A DNA stretch of 64,000 bases, taken from positions 73,962 through 137,961 of the forward strand of contig UQXO01000001.1 of NCBI GenBank assembly GCA_900545005.1, written 5' to 3'. The stretch's first letter is position 1; each line of letters begins with the position of its first letter. Under the pieces are notes generated by a model, which did not search any database, was not told where the DNA came from, and saw nothing but the letters and a program-made list of their open reading frames with translations. A program made the translations under genes and the position numbers. Below are positions 25,603-35,455 of this stretch, piece by piece. Source of the DNA: an uncultured Mycoplasmatota bacterium. Its GTDB lineage: Bacteria > Bacillota_I > Bacilli_A > RF39 > UBA660.

Positions 25603-27351
25603 CTACATTTTTTCCGGTATTTCTATACCTAGTATATTCAACAGTTTAATATTATTCTCATAAATTATTTTTGTCAATACTAACCAAGACTCTCTTATAC
25701 TTTTATCTTCAGCAATTAAAACTTTATTAGAAGAATAAAAGTTATTATAAAGGTTAGTTATTTTATATAAATAATCAGTAATATCATTTAAAGATTTAGC
25801 TGTAAAAGCTTTCTCTAAAATGCTTCTTAAGGTTGTTGTCATAAGAATAATTTCTCTTTCAATAGGAGTTGTAATCTTATGATAGTCTTGATATGTAATA
25901 TTACTTTCTTCGGCTTTTCGAAGTAGAGACTTCATTCTGATGCTTGAATAAAGTAAATATGGGCCAGTTTTCCCTTGTAAATCGCTAAATTTAACAGGGT
26001 CAAAATTATAATCTTTACCGCGAAAAGGAATAAGATCAGCATATTTGACGGTCGCAATGCCAATAGTTTCGGCAATTTTATCTCTTTCAGGTCCCGTAAT
26101 GTTTGGCATAATTTTTTTCTCACACTCAGAAACAACCGTATCTAATAAAGTTTCTAGTTTCATGACACCACCATCACGAGTTTTAAATGGTTTGCCATCC
26201 ACTCCGTTCATTGTTCCAAAGGGAATAAATTCTAATTTAGTATCTTCAGAAACAATTTTAGCTTTTCTAGCGGCACGGAAAACCTGTTCAAAATGTAAGG
26301 TTTGACGGGCATCGGCTAAGTACCAAATTTCATCTGGTTTCCACATTTTCATACGTTCCCAAATGCAAGCTAAGTCGGTCGTTTGGTATGATGCGGAACC
26401 ATTGCTTTTCTCTAAGATTAATGGGGGAACTTCATGGTCATCATTTTCTTCATTGACATAAATTACTTTAGCACCATTAGATTCTTCAACAAGTCCTAGA
26501 GAATTTAAATAGGTAGTCATTTCCGGAATATATTTACTACCATCAGACTCACCTTCCCAAATATCAAAGGTCGTATTAAGTCTATCATAAACACGTTTAA
26601 TATCAGCTTTAGATATTTTCATAATAGCATTCCATAAGGCCATTAATCCTGGAGTTCCTTCTTGAAATTTTAAAGTCATTAGACGAGCTTCTTCAAGATA
26701 ATTTTCATCTTCTTTAGCCTTAATACTAGCTAGAGGATAAATTTCAATTAAATCATCATTAGTAATTGGTAAATCTTGGGGATATTCTCCTTGATAGTTT
26801 TCATCAAAATAAGGTAAAGATGGGTAACGATGTTTAATCTCCGTCATGACAAGACCGATTGGACGTCCAAAGTCTCCTAAATGAGCATCACTATAAGTTT
26901 TATAACCTAGAGAGCTCGCTAATCTTTTTAAAGCTTCGCCAATGTTAGCTGGGCGTAAATGACCAACATGTAAAGCCTTGGCAACATTTGCTCCGCCATA
27001 ATCAAAAAAGATGGTTTTGGGCTCATTAGTATAGTAATTCCAATTAATATTTTTGTTCAAACGATTGAAATAAGCAATTAAAGCTTCATCTTTAAAAGTA
27101 ATATTAATAAATCCCGGACCAGCAATATTAACATTATTATAACGATTATCTTTATTTAAAGCCTCAACAATCTTACTAGCAATTTCTCTAGGATTTTGAT
27201 GAAGCTCACTAGCTAAAGACATAGCGCCATTATATTGGTAGTCTCCCAGTTCCTTACGAGCTGAGGGACTTAGAGTCACACTAGTAACATTAAACCCACA
27301 ATCTTTAAGAAGTTGTAAAAAATAAGCTTCTTCCTCTTTTATAAAACTCAT
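25603..27351 (-). CDS. argS: Arginyl-tRNA synthetase
   Basis: A 582-residue class I synthetase. The HIGH-like motif is ALHVGHLRPANIGEAL, preceded by NVAKAL; KPFKTRDGGVMKLETLLD replaces the usual KMSKS, as is typical of ArgRS; the N-terminal Add1 domain and C-terminal DALR anticodon domain (YLLYSSIRMKSLLRKAEE) are both present. It lies just after the DUF1934 gene, reproducing the B. subtilis ywiB-argS pair. No T-box leader is visible in the short gap. Confidence 0.97.
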   Translation of the reverse strand: MSFIKEEEAYFLQLLKDCGFNVTSVTLSPSARKELGDYQYNGAMSLASELHQNPREIASKIVEALNKDNRYNNVNIAGPGFINITFKDEALIAYFNRLNKNINWNYYTNEPKTIFFDYGGANVAKALHVGHLRPANIGEALKRLASSLGYKTYSDAHLGDFGRPIGLVMTEIKHRYPSLPYFDENYQGEYPQDLPITNDDLIEIYPLASIKAKEDENYLEEARLMTLKFQEGTPGLMALWNAIMKISKADIKRVYDRLNTTFDIWEGESDGSKYIPEMTTYLNSLGLVEESNGAKVIYVNEENDDHEVPPLILEKSNGSASYQTTDLACIWERMKMWKPDEIWYLADARQTLHFEQVFRAARKAKIVSEDTKLEFIPFGTMNGVDGKPFKTRDGGVMKLETLLDTVVSECEKKIMPNITGPERDKIAETIGIATVKYADLIPFRGKDYNFDPVKFSDLQGKTGPYLLYSSIRMKSLLRKAEESNITYQDYHKITTPIEREIILMTTTLRSILEKAFTAKSLNDITDYLYKITNLYNNFYSSNKVLIAEDKSIRESWLVLTKIIYENNIKLLNILGIEIPEKM

Positions 27352-27378
27352 ATCTAATACCTTACACCTTTCTTTGTA

Positions 27379-27738
27379 CTAATTAAAATCTAATTCTAAT
27401 TTAGTAAATTTGTCATCGCTTTCTAACTGATAATAAATATCTAATTTATCATCTTGAATATCAAATTCGGCACTATCGACAATTATATCAACAAAAGCAT
27501 CTATTTCTTTTAGAAGATAACGACATTTGTGATTACCATTTTTTTTGATTGTTATTTCTAAAGTTGACTCATCATTGTCTCTAATAATGATTAAAGAATC
27601 GTCAGAAACAGTAATGGTATGAGAAACATTATCTAAAATAAATTCATATTTATTATCAGTTTTCTTATAGTCTAGTTGTAGTCTTTCTATAAATAAATCA
27701 TTATTTTTATATAATTTTAAACTTAAGAAATTATTCAA
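27379..27738 (-). CDS. DUF1934 (YwiB-like) beta-barrel protein
   Basis: A 119-residue beta-rich protein of the DUF1934/YwiB family, by its outline: alternating short strands with a C-terminal FDIQDDKLDIYYQLESDDKFTKLELDF, plus its position directly before argS as in B. subtilis. The N-terminus lacks a signal peptide. The family resembles a lipocalin-like small barrel and its ligand is unknown to me. A TTACCTCCG ribosome site on the minus strand precedes the start. Confidence 0.75.
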   Translation of the reverse strand: MNNFLSLKLYKNNDLFIERLQLDYKKTDNKYEFILDNVSHTITVSDDSLIIIRDNDESTLEITIKKNGNHKCRYLLKEIDAFVDIIVDSAEFDIQDDKLDIYYQLESDDKFTKLELDFN

Positions 27739-27838
27739 AAAACATTACCTCCGTTTTTTTCTAAAACATTATAACATAGGTCTTTTAAAATAACTACATA
27801 AATTACATATTTTTTTCCATAATAGAAATGGTGATGAT

Positions 27839-29788
27839 ATGAAGTTTATCAAGAAAACTTTAAAGCTGGGATTAATTTTTAGTATTTTAGGGATACTTGG
27901 CATTATTAGTTTATATGTTGTGGCCTACTTTTCACCAGTTTTAGACATTAAAAATACTGGTCAGTATTATATTTATGACAATGATAATTCCTTACTTTTC
28001 CAAGGTAGTGGCAACTCCAAATGGGTTTCTTTAAGTGATGTATCTCCTTACTTTATTGATGCTATAATAAGTACTGAAGATAAAAACTTTTATAAACATA
28101 ATGGTTTTGATTATTTAAGAATTATAAAAACCTTATTTGTTAATATGAAAAAAGGAGCAATTGTTGGGGGAGCTTCCACAATATCACAACAATATGTTAA
28201 GAATTTATATTTAGATTTTGATAAAACATGGGAACGGAAATTAGAAGAAGCTTGGCTCACTTTAAAATTGGAAGTACATTATTCTAAAGATGATATTTTA
28301 GAGGGTTATATAAATACAATTAATTTTGGACAAGGAAATTATGGGATAGAAGACGCAGCTAGTTTTTATTTTAATAAGCATGCTAAAGATTTAAATTTAG
28401 AAGAAAGTATTATTTTATCAGGAATTCCCAAGGGTCCTAGCTACTATAATCCATTAAGTAACTATGATAATGCGATAAAAAGAGCAAAAGTCGTCGCAAC
28501 AGCGATGGTTAATAATAATAAAATTGATGAAACTACTAAGGACAATCTTTTTCAAGAAAAATTAAATATTTACGGGAAAAGAACGGAGAATAATTTAAAT
28601 ACTATTATGTATTATCAAGATTTAGTTATGAAAGAGCTAGAGAAAATTAGTAGTATTCCCAATTCTTTGATTGATACTGGCGGTTTAAAAATTTATACTT
28701 CGTTTGATAAGAATTTACAGACTACTTTAGAAAATAGCATTAATAAAAATATGACTGATAATGATTTACAAGTAGCAAGTGTAGTTATTGACCCAAAAAC
28801 TGGTAATGTCATGGCTTTAGCAGGAGGTAGAGACTATACAAAAAGTCAGTTTAACAGGGTTTCAACGATGAAAAGACAAGTAGGTAGTACTATGAAACCT
28901 CTTTTATACTATGCAGCCTTAGAAAATGGTATGACTTCATCTTCGACCTTTTTAAGTCAAGAAACTACCTTTGTTTTTTCTCAAAATGATACTTATTCAC
29001 CCCAAAATTTTAACCAAAGATATGCAAACAAAGAGATAACTATGGCGGCCGCTTTAAGTTATAGCGACAATATTTACGCAGTAAAAACACATTTGTTTTT
29101 AGGAACTGATACTTTAGTTAATATTTCACACCGGATGGGTATTAATGAGTATTTACCTAGTATTGCCTCTCTTCCTTTAGGAACAATAGAGCTATCAATG
29201 TTAGATTTTGCTAATGCTTATACAACCTTAGCAAGTGGTGGTTACAAAAAAGATTTAACTTTTATAAAGAAAGTAACGGATATAAATGGTAATATTCTTT
29301 ATGAAAAGAAAGATAAAAGTACCCAAGTTCTAAATACCAGTTATACTTATATCTTAAATAATTTACTGACTTCGACTTATGATAGTGCTTTTAAAGATTA
29401 TAATAATCCAACGATAATTAATTTAGCTTCGAAAATAAGCCGAAAATACGCTATGAAAACGGGTTCGACAGGAACTGATTGTTGGATGATTGGCTATAAT
29501 CCAGACGTTTTAATGTTAGTTTGGAATGGTTATGATGATAACCGAGAATTAAATGGTACGAACAGTAATATTAGTAAAAATATTTGGGTTGAAACAGTCG
29601 AGGAGTATTTAAAGAACAAGGAAAGTACCTGGTATGAAAAACCAGATAATGTGGTTGGTATTCCAAGAGATGCTGTAACGGGAAAAGATGTTACGGATAT
29701 TAATAAATCTTTTATTTACTATTATGTTAAAGGAAGCGATATTGTCGTAAGTAATGACTCTTCTGAAGAAAAACAAAAGTTAGAATAA
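27839..29788 (+). CDS. Class A penicillin-binding protein (PBP1-type)
   Basis: A 649-residue bifunctional peptidoglycan synthase. One N-terminal membrane anchor; a GT51 glycosyltransferase with STEDKNFYKHNGFD (catalytic E80), GGASTISQQYVKNL and a RKLEEAWLTLKLE segment; a transpeptidase with S350 in GSTMKP, S409 in YSDNIYA and K540 in KTGSTGTD. Domain order is intact. It is shorter than B. subtilis PBP1 and lacks its C-terminal repeats. It stands on the plus strand, against the left-arm minus-strand trend, between the YwiB-like gene and noc, and is followed by a shared terminator. Confidence 0.96.
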   Translation: MKFIKKTLKLGLIFSILGILGIISLYVVAYFSPVLDIKNTGQYYIYDNDNSLLFQGSGNSKWVSLSDVSPYFIDAIISTEDKNFYKHNGFDYLRIIKTLFVNMKKGAIVGGASTISQQYVKNLYLDFDKTWERKLEEAWLTLKLEVHYSKDDILEGYINTINFGQGNYGIEDAASFYFNKHAKDLNLEESIILSGIPKGPSYYNPLSNYDNAIKRAKVVATAMVNNNKIDETTKDNLFQEKLNIYGKRTENNLNTIMYYQDLVMKELEKISSIPNSLIDTGGLKIYTSFDKNLQTTLENSINKNMTDNDLQVASVVIDPKTGNVMALAGGRDYTKSQFNRVSTMKRQVGSTMKPLLYYAALENGMTSSSTFLSQETTFVFSQNDTYSPQNFNQRYANKEITMAAALSYSDNIYAVKTHLFLGTDTLVNISHRMGINEYLPSIASLPLGTIELSMLDFANAYTTLASGGYKKDLTFIKKVTDINGNILYEKKDKSTQVLNTSYTYILNNLLTSTYDSAFKDYNNPTIINLASKISRKYAMKTGSTGTDCWMIGYNPDVLMLVWNGYDDNRELNGTNSNISKNIWVETVEEYLKNKESTWYEKPDNVVGIPRDAVTGKDVTDINKSFIYYYVKGSDIVVSNDSSEEKQKLE

Positions 29789-29884
29789 ATTAAGTTAGTT
29801 ATGATTTTAATCACCTTAATCACCAAATAAAAAAGAAACTTTTAAATCACATTTTGGTAGGAAAATTAATTTTTTTAAATTTAA

Positions 29885-29919
29885 AAACCTATAGTGTCTA
29901 TCTTAAACATTATAGGTTT
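29885..29919. terminator. Bidirectional terminator between the PBP gene and noc
   Basis: AAACCTATA (29885-29893) pairs with TATAGGTTT (29911-29919), with A/T runs on each side. Confidence 0.8.
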
Positions 29920-29922
29920 ATT

Positions 29923-31275
29923 TTACATATTAATATCAATGGTAATTTTGCAACCATTATCTTTATTTTCAAAATTGTAGTCAACTAAGAAGCCTTGACT
30001 TTTCAAGTTATTAATAATGTCTTCAATATCTTTTTTGACATCATTAATGTTTTCTTTAGAGACAGAATTATCAGGAACATAACCATCTAATAAACTCATA
30101 GGATCAAATAGTTCTTCAGGTTCTACCTGATTTTTTGTAGTCTTTATATCATTATTATTACTTGGATTAAAAGGAGTAAAAAATTTATTATTAGGATTTA
30201 GAGAAGTTATATCACCAGTAACAGGGTTATGATTATCATAAGAGGTATCATTTGGTTGAGGTTTGGAAGATGTCTCAGTATCAGAGTTTAAGACTTCTAA
30301 ATCCTTTTTAGCTGGGACTTCTTCTTCTGGTTGCAAAAAGTCAAAAGAGAAGTAACCTTTATTACCAATATTTTGTTTAGCTTGGTCTTCGGTACTTAAA
30401 GGCTCCAAAGTTTCAAAAAAAGTTGTTTTTTGTTTATCTTCATAGGGATTAGTTAAAATATCATTAGTTTTTGGTGTCTCTTCAAGTTCATCAATAATTT
30501 CAACTTTAGGAGTAGTACCTGCATTACTGGAAGTTTCTTCACTATAATCAGTTAAAATATCATCAGCTTTATTAACTAATTTAGGATTTTTCTTATTGAT
30601 ATCAACAGCCTCTTTTTTGATATCATCAACATTAGGATTAATATCAACTAGAGGAATATCATTACTTTGTTCGGATTGTTTTAGTTTTTTTAACTCTTGA
30701 TCTAATTGACGAACTGTTAAACGCTCATTAATAATTCTAGCTAGCCATTCTTTTTCTTGGTTTTTATCATCTAAAATAAGAAGACTTCTAGCATGACGTT
30801 CACTTATTTTTCCCTCTAAAAGAGCTTGTTGAACGGACTCATCAAGGTTCAAAAGACGTAATTTGTTGGCAACCGAACTTTGAGAAATTCCCATTTTTTG
30901 AGCTAATTGTTCTTGAGTATAACCCTTATCTAAAAGATTTTTATAACTTCTAGCTTCTTCAATAGGAGTTAAGTTTCTTCTTTGAATATTTTCGACAAGA
31001 GCTATTTCTGCTGAAGAATTATCATCGATATTAGAAATAACAGCAGGAACCTTGGTAAGGCCAGCCATAACAGAGGCCTTATAACGGCGTTCACCAGCAA
31101 TTATTTCATATTTATTTCCTAATTTTCTTAGGACTAGTGGTTGAATAATACCATGTTCTTTTATTGAAGATGCTAATTCTTTTAAACCTTGCTCGTCAAA
31201 AGATAGGCGAGGTTGAAAGCGATTAGGAATTATATCATCAATATTAACTTGTAAAACATTTTCTTCCATTTTCAT
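29923..31275 (-). CDS. noc: Noc-type ParB-family DNA-binding protein
   Basis: A 450-residue ParB/Noc protein: N-terminal CTPase domain (PNRFQPR, GIIQPLV, AGERRYKAS, ENIQRRNLTPIEEA), a helix-turn-helix (residues about 115-190) and a C-terminal dimerisation tail. It is placed right after rsmG, as noc is in Bacillus. Known specificity positions that separate Noc from ParB look Noc-like here: Q in MGISQSSV (ParB R), K in ANKLRLL (ParB T) and R in KISERHAR (ParB G). Noc would bind NBS (ATTTCCCGGGAAAT) and block division over the nucleoid. Two oddities: the short amphipathic membrane helix at the Noc N-terminus is absent, and residues about 200-410 are a low-complexity, acidic linker. Confidence 0.85.
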   Translation of the reverse strand: MKMEENVLQVNIDDIIPNRFQPRLSFDEQGLKELASSIKEHGIIQPLVLRKLGNKYEIIAGERRYKASVMAGLTKVPAVISNIDDNSSAEIALVENIQRRNLTPIEEARSYKNLLDKGYTQEQLAQKMGISQSSVANKLRLLNLDESVQQALLEGKISERHARSLLILDDKNQEKEWLARIINERLTVRQLDQELKKLKQSEQSNDIPLVDINPNVDDIKKEAVDINKKNPKLVNKADDILTDYSEETSSNAGTTPKVEIIDELEETPKTNDILTNPYEDKQKTTFFETLEPLSTEDQAKQNIGNKGYFSFDFLQPEEEVPAKKDLEVLNSDTETSSKPQPNDTSYDNHNPVTGDITSLNPNNKFFTPFNPSNNNDIKTTKNQVEPEELFDPMSLLDGYVPDNSVSKENINDVKKDIEDIINNLKSQGFLVDYNFENKDNGCKITIDINM

Positions 31276-31326
31276 TTTGAGTGGCCCCTTTACTATTATA
31301 ATCTATATTAATAATACCTTATTATT

Positions 31327-32043
31327 TTACTTTTTGCAACTTAATTTACTTGCATTTTTAATTTGGTTATAGTTTCGTGGATACTTGTGATTAGTAGCTT
31401 TTTCTTTTCTTATACAGATGATGGCACGGTTAGCTTCAATCTTTGGTAAGGAGAATTTTTCAATTTTTTCGACTTTAGAATCTAACTTTTTTAGAATAGG
31501 TAAGGTTGCTTGAAGTTCTTCTTGATAATTAGACTTCATGGCAACAAATAAGCCATTTGTTTTAACATAAGGAATAGATAGTTCAGCTAAAATATCCAAA
31601 CTAGCAACCGCACGTGAAGTAACAACATCATAATATTCACGACGATTAACAATAAATTCTTCAGCACGACCATAAATTATTTCAACATTAAGATTTAATT
31701 CTTGAGCTAAAGCCTTTAAAAAGTTAATCTTTTTATTATTAGAATCCATTAAAGTTATTTGTAAATGTGGATAAATAATTTTTAAAACCATCCCAGGAAA
31801 ACCAGGACCAGTACCAATATCTAATAAAGTATTTACTTCTTTTAAATTAATGGCTTTGACAATAGTTAAGGAGTCATAAAAGTGTTTTAAATAGACTTCA
31901 TTTATGTTCCTAATTGCCGTTAAATTAGTATGTTGGTTATATTCTAAAAGAAAAGAAGCATATTCTTTTAATTGGTCTAGCTTTTCTGGAGTTACTTCAA
32001 TATTTAATTTAGTTAATTCAGTAATAAATTCCTCTTCAGTCAT
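31327..32043 (-). CDS. rsmG: 16S rRNA (guanine527-N7)-methyltransferase
   Basis: A 238-residue RsmG/GidB: HLTAIR-type NLTAIRNINEVYLKHFYDSL, SAM loop LLDIGTGPGFPGMVLKI, MDSNNKKINFLKAL and VTSRAVASLDILAEL. Its start overlaps the mnmG stop by one base (TAATG), and noc follows, so mnmE-mnmG-rsmG-noc is one gene block as in Bacillus. The C-terminal 20 residues are basic and unusual (NHKYPRNYNQIKNASKLS). Confidence 0.95.
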   Translation of the reverse strand: MTEEEFITELTKLNIEVTPEKLDQLKEYASFLLEYNQHTNLTAIRNINEVYLKHFYDSLTIVKAINLKEVNTLLDIGTGPGFPGMVLKIIYPHLQITLMDSNNKKINFLKALAQELNLNVEIIYGRAEEFIVNRREYYDVVTSRAVASLDILAELSIPYVKTNGLFVAMKSNYQEELQATLPILKKLDSKVEKIEKFSLPKIEANRAIICIRKEKATNHKYPRNYNQIKNASKLSCKK

Positions 32044-33908
32044 TATTTATTGTATTCCTTTCGTAAATAAATAGAAAGAATAGAGATATCAGCAGGATTA
32101 ACGCCACTTATACGCATAGCTTGAGCGATAGTCTTAGGACGGACTTTTTCTAATTTTTGACGTGCTTCACTAGCTAAATTGATAACTTTTTCATAATCAA
32201 TGTCTTCCGGTATTTCTTTGGATTCTAATTTCAACATTTTTTCTACTTCTTTATATGTTTTGGCAATATATCCTTCATATTTGATACTGATTTCAACTTG
32301 TTCTTTAACATTATCTGGGTAGTCAATTGGAATTAAAGTGGATAAGAAGTTGATTGTTATTTCTGGTCTTTTTATTAATTCATATAAAGATTGGGAGAAA
32401 TTAGGAACTTGGATATTATTTTCTGTAAAGTGGTCTCTAATCTCATCAGTTATTTTTAATTTTGTATCTTTTAAATAAGTTGTTAACTTGTTAATTTGGT
32501 CTTTTTTAGTTAGATAATTTTGATACTGTTTGTCCGTAATAGAATTTACATTATGGGCTAGTCCACGTAAACGAAGATCTGCATTATCATGTCTTAAAAT
32601 AAGTCTAAATTCAGCTCTTGAAGTTAGCATACGATAGGGTTCATTAGTACCCTTAGTAACTAAATCATCAATTAAAACGCCGATGTATGCTTCATTTCTT
32701 TTAAGAATTAATGGATCTTTATTTTCTAATTTTAAGGCCGCATTGATACCAGCAATTAAGCCCTGACCGGCAGCTTCTTCATAACCGCTAGTACCGTTAA
32801 TTTGACCGGCAGTAAAGATATTCGAAACAACTTTTGATTCTAAAGATGGTTTTATTTGTAATGGATCTATGGCATCGTACTCAATAGCATAAGCATATTT
32901 AGAAATAACAGCATTTTCAAGACCTGGAAGAGAATGAACCATTTTATCTTGAATATCATGGGGCATAGAAGTTGAAAAACCTTGAAGATACCAATCATCA
33001 TAGTATAAAGATTCTGGCTCTAGGAAAAGTTGATGTCGGTCTTTATCGTGAAAGCGAACTATTTTATCTTCAATCGAAGGACAGTATCTTGGGCCAATTC
33101 CTTCAACATAACCACCATACATACTTGATTTATCTAAGTTATCTTCAATTAATTTTTTAGTTTCTAAGGTTGTGTAAAGGAGATAACATTTTTGTTGATT
33201 TTCTAGATTATATGTTGCTGGTAAGTCATTAGAAAAAGTCCAATACCTATCATCTCCGCATTCCGGGTGCATTTTGGTAAAATCAATTGAAGATTTTTTA
33301 ATTCTTTGAGGAGTACCAGTCTTTAAGCGTTGAATAGTAAAACCATATTTTTTCATATTAGTGCTCAATGATTCACTACGACGTTCACCATGAGGGCCAC
33401 CTGGATGTTTTTCAGCACCGCAAAGAATGCTTCCACGAAGATATGTTCCGGTAGTTAAGATAACAGCATTGCAAAAATATTTAGTGCCATCTTCTAAAAT
33501 AACCCCTTTAACTTGATTTTCTTCTACTATTAAATCTTCAACCATACCTTCAATAAGACTAAGATTTTCAGTATTTTGTAATTCTTTTAACATTTCTTGT
33601 GGATATGTAATTTTATCTGCTTGTGCTCTTAAAGCCCGAACAGCAGGACCTTTACCGCTATTTAGCATTTTAATTTGAAAATGGGAACGGTCAGCAACAC
33701 GCCCCATTAAGCCACCTAAAGCATCAATTTCACGGACAATTATACCTTTAGCAGTACCACCAATAGATGGATTACACGGCATATCAGCAATATTTTTAAT
33801 ATTCATTGTAATAAGTGCAGTTTTATGGCCTTTAAAAGCAGCGATATGGGCAGCTTCACAGCCAGCATGACCACCACCAACAACTATTATTTCATAATTA
33901 TTATTCAT
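32043..33908 (-). CDS. mnmG: tRNA uridine-5-carboxymethylaminomethyl modification enzyme MnmG
   Basis: A 621-residue FAD-dependent GidA/MnmG: dinucleotide site VGGGHAGCEAAHIAA, CNPSIGGTAKG, GTYLRGSILCGAE, YCPSIEDKIVRF and GTSGYEEAAGQGLIAGINAA. It works with MnmE to modify the wobble uridine of tRNAs. The gene is 6 bp after mnmE on the minus strand, an operon conserved close to many Firmicute origins. Confidence 0.97.
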   Translation of the reverse strand: MNNNYEIIVVGGGHAGCEAAHIAAFKGHKTALITMNIKNIADMPCNPSIGGTAKGIIVREIDALGGLMGRVADRSHFQIKMLNSGKGPAVRALRAQADKITYPQEMLKELQNTENLSLIEGMVEDLIVEENQVKGVILEDGTKYFCNAVILTTGTYLRGSILCGAEKHPGGPHGERRSESLSTNMKKYGFTIQRLKTGTPQRIKKSSIDFTKMHPECGDDRYWTFSNDLPATYNLENQQKCYLLYTTLETKKLIEDNLDKSSMYGGYVEGIGPRYCPSIEDKIVRFHDKDRHQLFLEPESLYYDDWYLQGFSTSMPHDIQDKMVHSLPGLENAVISKYAYAIEYDAIDPLQIKPSLESKVVSNIFTAGQINGTSGYEEAAGQGLIAGINAALKLENKDPLILKRNEAYIGVLIDDLVTKGTNEPYRMLTSRAEFRLILRHDNADLRLRGLAHNVNSITDKQYQNYLTKKDQINKLTTYLKDTKLKITDEIRDHFTENNIQVPNFSQSLYELIKRPEITINFLSTLIPIDYPDNVKEQVEISIKYEGYIAKTYKEVEKMLKLESKEIPEDIDYEKVINLASEARQKLEKVRPKTIAQAMRISGVNPADISILSIYLRKEYNK

Positions 33909-33914
33909 TTTACA

Positions 33915-35264
33915 TCACTTTCCTAAACAGAAGTTACTAAATAATTCATCTAGTAATTCATCTTTATATGTTGCACCAATAATTTCCCCTAAAGTATCCC
34001 AACAAGAGCGAATATCTATTTCTAACATATCAACAGAGTATCCTTTATCGATATTAACAAGAGCTGAATCTAAACTATTAATAGCTATCTTAATTAAAGC
34101 TTTATGACGAGCATTAGTTAAATAGGTGGCATCATTAGTGCTTATTTGTTCTAGATTAAACATTCTTTCGATTTCCTCTTTTAATGATTCAATACCATTT
34201 TTATTAACGGTATTTCCAAATACGAGATTTTCTCCAGTTAAATTTATTTTCTTTGGTAAATCATTTTTATTAATAAAGATAATATGATTCTTTGACTTAA
34301 CCAGTTCAATTAATTCTTTATCATCGAGAGTTAATTCTTCATTATTATTTAAAACTAAAATAATTAAATCAGCCTCATTTAAAATCTTCTTACTTTTATC
34401 AACCCCGATTTTTTCCACTTCATCAGTAGTATTTCTGATACCGGCAGTGTCAATAAAATTGATTTTAGTGCCGTTAAGAATTGTTGAACCCTCAATGGAG
34501 TCTCTAGTAGTTCCAGCAACATTGGTAACTATAGCTTTATCTTCTTCTAAAAAGGTATTTAAAAGACTGGATTTACCAACGTTAGGACGACCAATTAAAC
34601 AAATATTAATACCATCTTTAATAATTTTAGCATCTTCGGATTTTTTTAAAAGATTATTTAACTTATCTTTAATTGTTAATAACTTAGTTTTTAAAACATT
34701 TAGAGTAATATCTTCAGCATCTTCATACTCAGGATAATCAATATTTACTTCAATATTAGCAATCAAATTCATAATATCTTTTCTTATTTCCATAATATAC
34801 TTTTTCAAAGATCCAGTTAATTGATTGATAGATAATTGTAAAGCCTTGTCAGTTGTGGAGTTAATAACATCTTCAATTGCTTCAGCCTCAGTTAAATCAA
34901 TGCGGCCATTTAAGAAAGCTCGCTTAGTAAATTCTCCAGGAAGAGCAAGACGAGCACCGTTTACCAAACATAATTCTAAAACTTTATTAGTAGAAGCTAT
35001 ACCACCATGAGTATTTATTTCCACAATATCTTCAGTTGTATAAGTCTTCGGAGCTAACATAACCGAAACTAGAACCTCATCAATAACATTTTTTTCTTCA
35101 TCAATTATATAACCGTGATTAATGGTATGACTAGGTACTTTAGTAAGGTCTTTACCTTTAAATATTTTACTGGCTATTAATAATGCTTTAGGACCGCTAA
35201 GCCTTACAATCGAAATAGCGCCAACACCCTTAGCTGTTGATATAGCGACAATTGTATCTTCCAT
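33915..35264 (-). CDS. mnmE: tRNA modification GTPase MnmE
   Basis: A 449-residue GTPase. N-terminal tetrahydrofolate-binding domain (VAISTAKGVGAISIVRLSG), helical part, inserted G domain with G1 GRPNVGKSS, G2 region TTRDS, G3 DTAGIR, G4 NKNDL, and the terminal cysteine motif FCLGK (C-x-GK). It partners MnmG. A possible promoter with TATAAT lies about 120 bp upstream in the 182-bp gap to jag; a hairpin plus T-run at 35433-35455 ends the upstream rpmH-jag transcript. Confidence 0.97.
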   Translation of the reverse strand: MEDTIVAISTAKGVGAISIVRLSGPKALLIASKIFKGKDLTKVPSHTINHGYIIDEEKNVIDEVLVSVMLAPKTYTTEDIVEINTHGGIASTNKVLELCLVNGARLALPGEFTKRAFLNGRIDLTEAEAIEDVINSTTDKALQLSINQLTGSLKKYIMEIRKDIMNLIANIEVNIDYPEYEDAEDITLNVLKTKLLTIKDKLNNLLKKSEDAKIIKDGINICLIGRPNVGKSSLLNTFLEEDKAIVTNVAGTTRDSIEGSTILNGTKINFIDTAGIRNTTDEVEKIGVDKSKKILNEADLIILVLNNNEELTLDDKELIELVKSKNHIIFINKNDLPKKINLTGENLVFGNTVNKNGIESLKEEIERMFNLEQISTNDATYLTNARHKALIKIAINSLDSALVNIDKGYSVDMLEIDIRSCWDTLGEIIGATYKDELLDELFSNFCLGK

Positions 35265-35432
35265 ATATTTATTTTCCTTTCTAATTGGGAATATTTTTCC
35301 TTGGTTGATTTAATGATATCATAAATTTTATCTGAAGTGGTCGCCTAAAAAGCGACAATTAACTTTCTAGGAATTTTTTCTGTATCGGTTTGTATTATAG
35401 CATAGAAATATAAACTTGAATAATTTTTCGTG

Positions 35433-35455
35433 AAAAAAAAGAAGAACTAGTCTTC
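35433..35455 (-). terminator. Terminator after jag
   Basis: GAAGA-ACTAG-TCTTC at 35441-35455 overlaps the jag stop and runs into an eight-base T-run on the minus strand (35433-35440). The stem is only 5 bp, so it is weak to moderate. Confidence 0.55.
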
